NCBI GenBank assembly: GCA_900317055.1
Contig: ONFF01000001.1
Coordinates: forward strand, 1 to 64,000
Source of the DNA: an uncultured Bacteroidales bacterium
GTDB taxonomy: Bacteria; Bacteroidota; Bacteroidia; Bacteroidales; F082
Length of the DNA stretch: 64,000 nucleotides
Direction of reading: 5' to 3'
Part shown: one piece after another, positions 60,305-64,000 of the stretch
How positions within the stretch are numbered: the first letter of the stretch is position 1
Layout of the letters: every line of letters begins with the position of its first letter
The notes under the pieces: model-generated
Database searches by the model: none
What the model was told of the DNA's origin: nothing
What the model saw: the letters and a program-made list of their open reading frames with translations, nothing else
Position numbers and translations under genes: made by a program

Positions 60305-61441
60305 ATGAAAAAAGCTTTCATTCTTTTATTGATGCTCATTTCGTTCATCGGAGCGAAGGCTAATGATGGAGTATACTATACTTCAGGTAACCAGCTCATT
60401 CCGATCACCGAAACTGAGATTTCGGTCAGGAAGGAGATTCTTGACATCACAAAACGAAATGATCAAATCCAAGTCCATGTCTATTATGAGTTCTATAATC
60501 CTGGCAATGAAAAGACGCTATTGGTTGGTTTCGAAGCCCTGCCTCCTGGTGGTGTCTGGGAAACGACAGAAGAGGAGTATAGAAAATTGACCAACCATCC
60601 GAATATCCATGACTTTACGGTAACAATCAATGGAGGGCGTCTGGACTATCAGGTGTCTCATGTCGAGAACGATGAAAACTATTTTCATAATGGGAAGTTT
60701 GATGAGCTCTCCAAACAAAGGGAACTTGAATTGGGACGGAAGATGGACTACAGTGAAGGAATTCCTTATTTGTTTGTTTATCATTTCAACGCCTCTTTCA
60801 AGAAAGGCTTGAACATTGTTGAGCACACTTATACTTTTGATGCATCGGAGTCGGTGATGGAAGAGTATTGCTTCAACTATGTTTTGACAGCCGCCAACCG
60901 TTGGGCAAATCACCAGATTGATGACTTTACATTGAATGTCAACATGGGTGATAGAGAGTCTTTTGTTATTAGACCTACTTTTTTCACGAGCGCTAATGAA
61001 TGGGTTATCAAAGGCGTAGGAAGGGTTTCTTATTCGAATGAATGGGAAAGTGACGCCCCCATGTTCCATATGCGTCAAGGTGGTGTCTCTTTTCATAAGA
61101 AAAACTTTCATCCTGAGGGAGAACTCAGCATTAGCAAGTTTTATGCTTGGTTAACGATGATGTATGATGAAGACAAATCCAGTGAGAATGCGATGGGCTC
61201 CGTAAAGCGGCAATATTACAGCTGGAAGCCTTTTCATTTCGAAGATTTTTCCCTGACGAAACAGGAAAAGCGTATCCTGCGTAACCTGCCTTTCGCTTAT
61301 CGTGGTCATGTATTCAAAGACAAGGGATTGCGTCAATTCTTCGAATCGACGAAATGGTATGTGCCCGATCCTGAATACAAGGACGATATGAGTGACATGA
61401 GTCAGGAAGAAAGGGAATGGGTCGAGTTCTGGTCTAAATAA
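60305..61441 (+). CDS. Secreted protein with C-terminal YARHG domain
   Basis: This 378-residue protein has a signal peptide (to about AKA19). Residues about 20-300 form a beta-rich body resembling DUF4424 (EISVRKEILDITKRNDQIQV, VYYEFYNPGNEKTLLVGFEA). The C-terminal 70 residues fit the YARHG extracellular domain: LPFAYRGHVFKDKGLRQFFE and TKWYVPDPEY. YARHG domains are found in bacterial cell-wall or surface proteins and have no settled function. It is probably co-transcribed with the PAS protein. Confidence 0.75.
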   Translation: MKKAFILLLMLISFIGAKANDGVYYTSGNQLIPITETEISVRKEILDITKRNDQIQVHVYYEFYNPGNEKTLLVGFEALPPGGVWETTEEEYRKLTNHPNIHDFTVTINGGRLDYQVSHVENDENYFHNGKFDELSKQRELELGRKMDYSEGIPYLFVYHFNASFKKGLNIVEHTYTFDASESVMEEYCFNYVLTAANRWANHQIDDFTLNVNMGDRESFVIRPTFFTSANEWVIKGVGRVSYSNEWESDAPMFHMRQGGVSFHKKNFHPEGELSISKFYAWLTMMYDEDKSSENAMGSVKRQYYSWKPFHFEDFSLTKQEKRILRNLPFAYRGHVFKDKGLRQFFESTKWYVPDPEYKDDMSDMSQEEREWVEFWSK

Positions 61442-61473
61442 AACCAGCTTAATTGTCTACAAAAGAAATAAAT

Positions 61474-61510
61474 GTAAAAGGAGCGGTGCTGCAAGCATCG
61501 CTCCATTTAC
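61474..61510. repeat. 37-bp intergenic palindrome
   Basis: GTAAAAGGAGCGGTGCT and AGCATCGCTCCATTTAC pair around GCA. It has no T-run, so it is more like the small palindromic elements (compare 31478-31505) than a classic terminator. It lies between the convergent YARHG and ackA genes. Confidence 0.7.
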
Positions 61511-61556
61511 ATAAATAATTTGTGTAAGATTTGTTTCTAAAACCCACAAAATCAAT

Positions 61557-62762
61557 TTATTTCGTCACCAAGTTGTAGGTGTCCTGAGCAATGACGAACT
61601 CTTCGTCGGTAGGATACACCACCACCGTGACTTTCGAGTTGGGCGTAGAGATGACGCCGGCGTCGCCAATGATTTCCTTGTTCATCGTGGGGTCAAACTC
61701 GATGCCGAGGCCTTCCATGTTTTCGAGGATGGCTTCGCGCATGAACCAGGCGTTCTCGCCGATGCCGCCAGTCATCACGATGACATCGGCACCGTTCATC
61801 ACGGCCATGTAGGCTCCAATGTATTTCTTCACACGATGGGCGAACATGTTGAAAGCATAGGTGCAGCGTTCGTCGCCTTCTTCCTTGGCGGCACGCACAT
61901 CACGCATGTCTTGTTTGCCTCCCGTGATGCCCACGAGGCCTGACTTCTTGTTAACCAAAGTGTTCATCTCCTTGGTCGTATAGCCTTCCTTGTCCATGAT
62001 GTACATGAAAGCACCCACATCGAGGTCACCAGTGCGGCTACCCATCACGAGGCCCTCAACAGGAGTGAAGCCCATGGAGGTTTCCACCGACTTGCCGTAT
62101 TCGACGGCGGCGATGGAGGCACCACTGCCAAGGTGACAGGTCACGATCTTTGATTGTTTCCAGTCTTTGCCCACGAAAGCAGCGGCTTTTTCGGCAACAT
62201 ACTTATGGCTTGTGCCGTGGAAGCCGTAACGACGCACGCGGTACTTGTCATAATACTCAAAAGGAACAGCGTAGAGGTAAGCCTCGGGCGGCATGGTGCT
62301 GTGGAACGAAGTGTCGAACACGGCAGCCATCGGGATGCCGGGGAGCACTTCTTCCATGGCGTGGATGCCTTGCAAGCTGCCAGGGTTGTGTAAAGGTGCA
62401 AGGTCAGTGAGAGATTGGATACCTTCAATGACCTTCTTGTCGATAAGGACGCTCTTGGGGAATAATTCTCCGCCGTGGGCCACGCGGTGACCGACAGCGT
62501 CGATTTCCTTCAGGTCCTTGATGACACCCATCTTCGGGTCAACCAAAGCCTTCAACACCAACTTGATGCCTTCGGTGTGGTTCGGGATGGGGAGTTGTTC
62601 GTAGTATTTCTCGCCGTTGTATTTGTGGGTGAATTCACCCATTTCGAGACCAATGCGCTCCAGCAGACCTTTGGCCAGCAGGCGCGATGAATTGGCGTTT
62701 TCCATTTCCAACAATTGGTATTTGATGGAGGAACTGCCGCAGTTTAAGACTAATATTTTCAT
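61557..62762 (-). CDS. ackA: Acetate kinase
   Basis: The start is the ATG at 62762 (MKILVLNCGSSSIKYQLLEM), 401 residues. The longer frame to 62894 reads through a palindromic repeat and is rejected. Motifs are NCGSSSIKYQ, VGHRVAHGGE with the catalytic His region, FDTSFHSTMPPEAYLYAVP, GFHGTSHKYV, CHLGSGAS and GGIGENAW. It makes ATP and acetate from acetyl phosphate. With pta directly upstream it forms the acetate-producing overflow pathway. Confidence 0.96.
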   Translation of the reverse strand: MKILVLNCGSSSIKYQLLEMENANSSRLLAKGLLERIGLEMGEFTHKYNGEKYYEQLPIPNHTEGIKLVLKALVDPKMGVIKDLKEIDAVGHRVAHGGELFPKSVLIDKKVIEGIQSLTDLAPLHNPGSLQGIHAMEEVLPGIPMAAVFDTSFHSTMPPEAYLYAVPFEYYDKYRVRRYGFHGTSHKYVAEKAAAFVGKDWKQSKIVTCHLGSGASIAAVEYGKSVETSMGFTPVEGLVMGSRTGDLDVGAFMYIMDKEGYTTKEMNTLVNKKSGLVGITGGKQDMRDVRAAKEEGDERCTYAFNMFAHRVKKYIGAYMAVMNGADVIVMTGGIGENAWFMREAILENMEGLGIEFDPTMNKEIIGDAGVISTPNSKVTVVVYPTDEEFVIAQDTYNLVTK

Positions 62763-62813
62763 GTTGAATTGTTGATTGTTTAATAAATGAATTGGGAATG
62801 ACAAATCTTGCTC

Positions 62814-62913
62814 TTTAACCCTCATGGCGGATGCGCCTCCGCCATCTCCCATCCGCGGAGATGTATCCTTACGGCTTGGGAGATAGCGGGTCAAGCCCGC
62901 TATGAGGGTTAAA
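62814..62913. repeat. 100-bp nested palindrome between pta and ackA (family I)
   Basis: Outer arms TTTAACCCTCATGGCGG and AGCGGGTTTGAG-like sequence ending CGCTATGAGGGTTAAA are inverted. Inside are ATGGCGGATGCGCCTCCGCC and GATAGCGGGTCAAGCCCGCT hairpins. It lies within the pta-ackA spacer. Confidence 0.75.
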
Positions 62914-62928
62914 GGTGGCTACTTGTCC

Positions 62929-63942
62929 TTATTTCTGTTTTTGTGCGATTGCTTGGTTACAGGTGATAGCGACCAGTTTATACACATCGTCAATCGAGCA
63001 GCCACGACTGAGGTCGTTGCAGGGCTTGGCGAGGCCTTGCAGCACAGGGCCGACGGCTTCGGCTCCTGCCAAACGCTGGACGAGCTTGTAGGCGATGTTA
63101 CCCACTTCGAGGCAGGGGAACACGAGGGTGTTAGCCTTGCCGGCGACAGGGCTACCTGGAGCCTTGCTCGAACCCACCGAAGGCACGATGGCGGCATCGG
63201 CTTGCAGCTCACCGTCGAGGATGAGGTCGGGACGGCGCTCCTTGGCGATGCGTGTGGCTTCGATGACTTTATCTACGACTTCATGCTTGGCGCTGCCCTT
63301 GGTGGAGAAGCTCAGGATGGCGGTGATGGGGTCGATCTTGGCGATAGCCTTGGCGGTGTCGGCAGTGCAGATGGCGATTTCGGCCAATTGCTCAGCTGTC
63401 GGCATGGGTGTGACGGCACAGTCGGCGAAGACCATGCGGCCGTTGGTGCCGTAGGGGCATCCTTCGGGCAGGAACATCGTGAAAGCACCGCTGACGCAGG
63501 TCACGCCAGGCACGGTTTTGATGATTTGCAGGGCAGGACGGAGCATGTCGCCCGTGGTGCTACGGGCACCGCTGACGAGACCGTCGGCCTCACCAGCCTT
63601 GACCATCAGGATGCCGAGATACATGAAGTTCTGGGCCAGTTCGTCAGCTTGTTCGGGGGTCATGCCCTTGGCTTTACGGAGTTCGTAAAGCAAATCTGCA
63701 TATTTCTGCTTGTCGGGGTTGTTCTTTGGATCGATGATACGGGCCTTGCCGATGTTCTGGAGACCAAATTCTGCAGTCATTTCCTTGATCTTCTCAGCGG
63801 GACCGATGAGGATGATGTCGGCGACACCGTCAGCCAAAAGGCGGTCGGCGGCTTTCAGGGTACGGGGCTCGTCGCCCTCGGGGAGCACAATGCGCTGCTT
63901 GTTAGCTTGGGCATTGGCAATGATTTCTTGCATTAAATCCAT
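62929..63942 (-). CDS. pta: Phosphate acetyltransferase
   Basis: This 337-residue short-form Pta interconverts acetyl-CoA and acetyl phosphate. Motifs are RIVLPEGDEPRTLKAADRLL at the start, ADGLVSGARSTTGDMLRPAL, VFADCAVTPMP, ILSFSTKGSA and DAAIVPSVGSSKAPGSPVAG. The N-terminal regulatory domain of long Pta proteins is absent, as in other Bacteroidetes. It is upstream of ackA with only a palindromic spacer between. The last 58 bases of the window hold no further feature. Confidence 0.95.
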   Translation of the reverse strand: MDLMQEIIANAQANKQRIVLPEGDEPRTLKAADRLLADGVADIILIGPAEKIKEMTAEFGLQNIGKARIIDPKNNPDKQKYADLLYELRKAKGMTPEQADELAQNFMYLGILMVKAGEADGLVSGARSTTGDMLRPALQIIKTVPGVTCVSGAFTMFLPEGCPYGTNGRMVFADCAVTPMPTAEQLAEIAICTADTAKAIAKIDPITAILSFSTKGSAKHEVVDKVIEATRIAKERRPDLILDGELQADAAIVPSVGSSKAPGSPVAGKANTLVFPCLEVGNIAYKLVQRLAGAEAVGPVLQGLAKPCNDLSRGCSIDDVYKLVAITCNQAIAQKQK

Positions 63943-64000
63943 ATTCAGTTGTTTAATTGTTGATTGATTATTGTTTAATTGATGATTTCAGAAATTAGAC

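Noticed and set aside
62763-62894. N-terminal extension of acetate kinase
   Set aside because: The extra codons read through a palindromic element; the family starts at MKILVLNCGSSS (62762).
1-64000. tRNA, rRNA or riboswitch
   Set aside because: I looked in the intergenic spaces for cloverleaf or known leader motifs and saw none; the structured spaces are explained by palindromic repeats and terminators.

Overview
The window looks like chromosome of a Bacteroidales bacterium, probably host-associated (gut or rumen type). Four things suggest this: several proteins end in a type IX secretion (T9SS) type A sorting domain with a YPNP motif; the promoters have the Bacteroidetes -7 box TAnnTTTG; there are Bacteroidales-type secreted C10 peptidases and M16, GH92 and GH77 enzymes; and the intergenic spaces are rich in palindromic repeats. 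I cannot name the genus. I see no rRNA, tRNA, CRISPR array, prophage, transposase or integrase.

Layout. 1-4594: 3'-truncated giant secreted adhesin-like protein on the minus strand, with FN3, adhesin and tandem InlB-like repeats. 4815-5735: YitT-type membrane protein. 5892-11196: a run of three secreted cysteine proteases (one C10, two C1B). 11301-16105: folate cyclo-ligase, an esterase and a GH16-GH20 fusion glycosidase. 16176-20663: a lipoprotein with an apparently circularly permuted VWA domain, a TSCPD protein, a thioesterase/OsmC pair, deoC and an AAA ATPase. 20765-28338: malQ, then two beta-propeller proteins bracketing two EreA/ChaN-like proteins. 28566-31461: acyltransferase, adk, hpt, purE. 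31546-39794: T9SS cargo, M16 peptidase, S8 protease and an outer-membrane barrel protein. 39800-42168: waaA and a divergent pdxA-like gene. 42218-49656: two tandem paralogous T9SS proteins and a GH92 alpha-mannosidase. 49836-55748: PPi-type phosphofructokinase, a second C10 protease, a zinc-ribbon membrane protein and ettA. 55802-59836: two GT4 glycosyltransferases and an LptF/LptG permease. 59928-61441: PAS and YARHG proteins. 61557-63942: the pta-ackA acetate operon.

Together the genes fit a saccharolytic and proteolytic fermenter. Secreted proteases and glycosidases (GH16-GH20, GH92) could strip host glycoproteins. MalQ, PFK and Pta-AckA cover glycan use, glycolysis and acetate formation. 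WaaA, LptF/G and the glycosyltransferases build the envelope.

The most unusual signals are: (1) several families of dispersed palindromic elements, some of which lie in frame inside genes (malQ, the acyltransferase, waaA, the end of lptF/G), as Rickettsia palindromic elements do; (2) a lipoprotein whose VWA MIDAS motifs occur in permuted order; (3) a GH16-GH20 fusion; (4) a PdxA-like protein lacking the usual metal ligands; (5) paired 14-bp palindromic iterons in the leader of the AAA ATPase gene. All calls come from reading the sequence; no database search was run.
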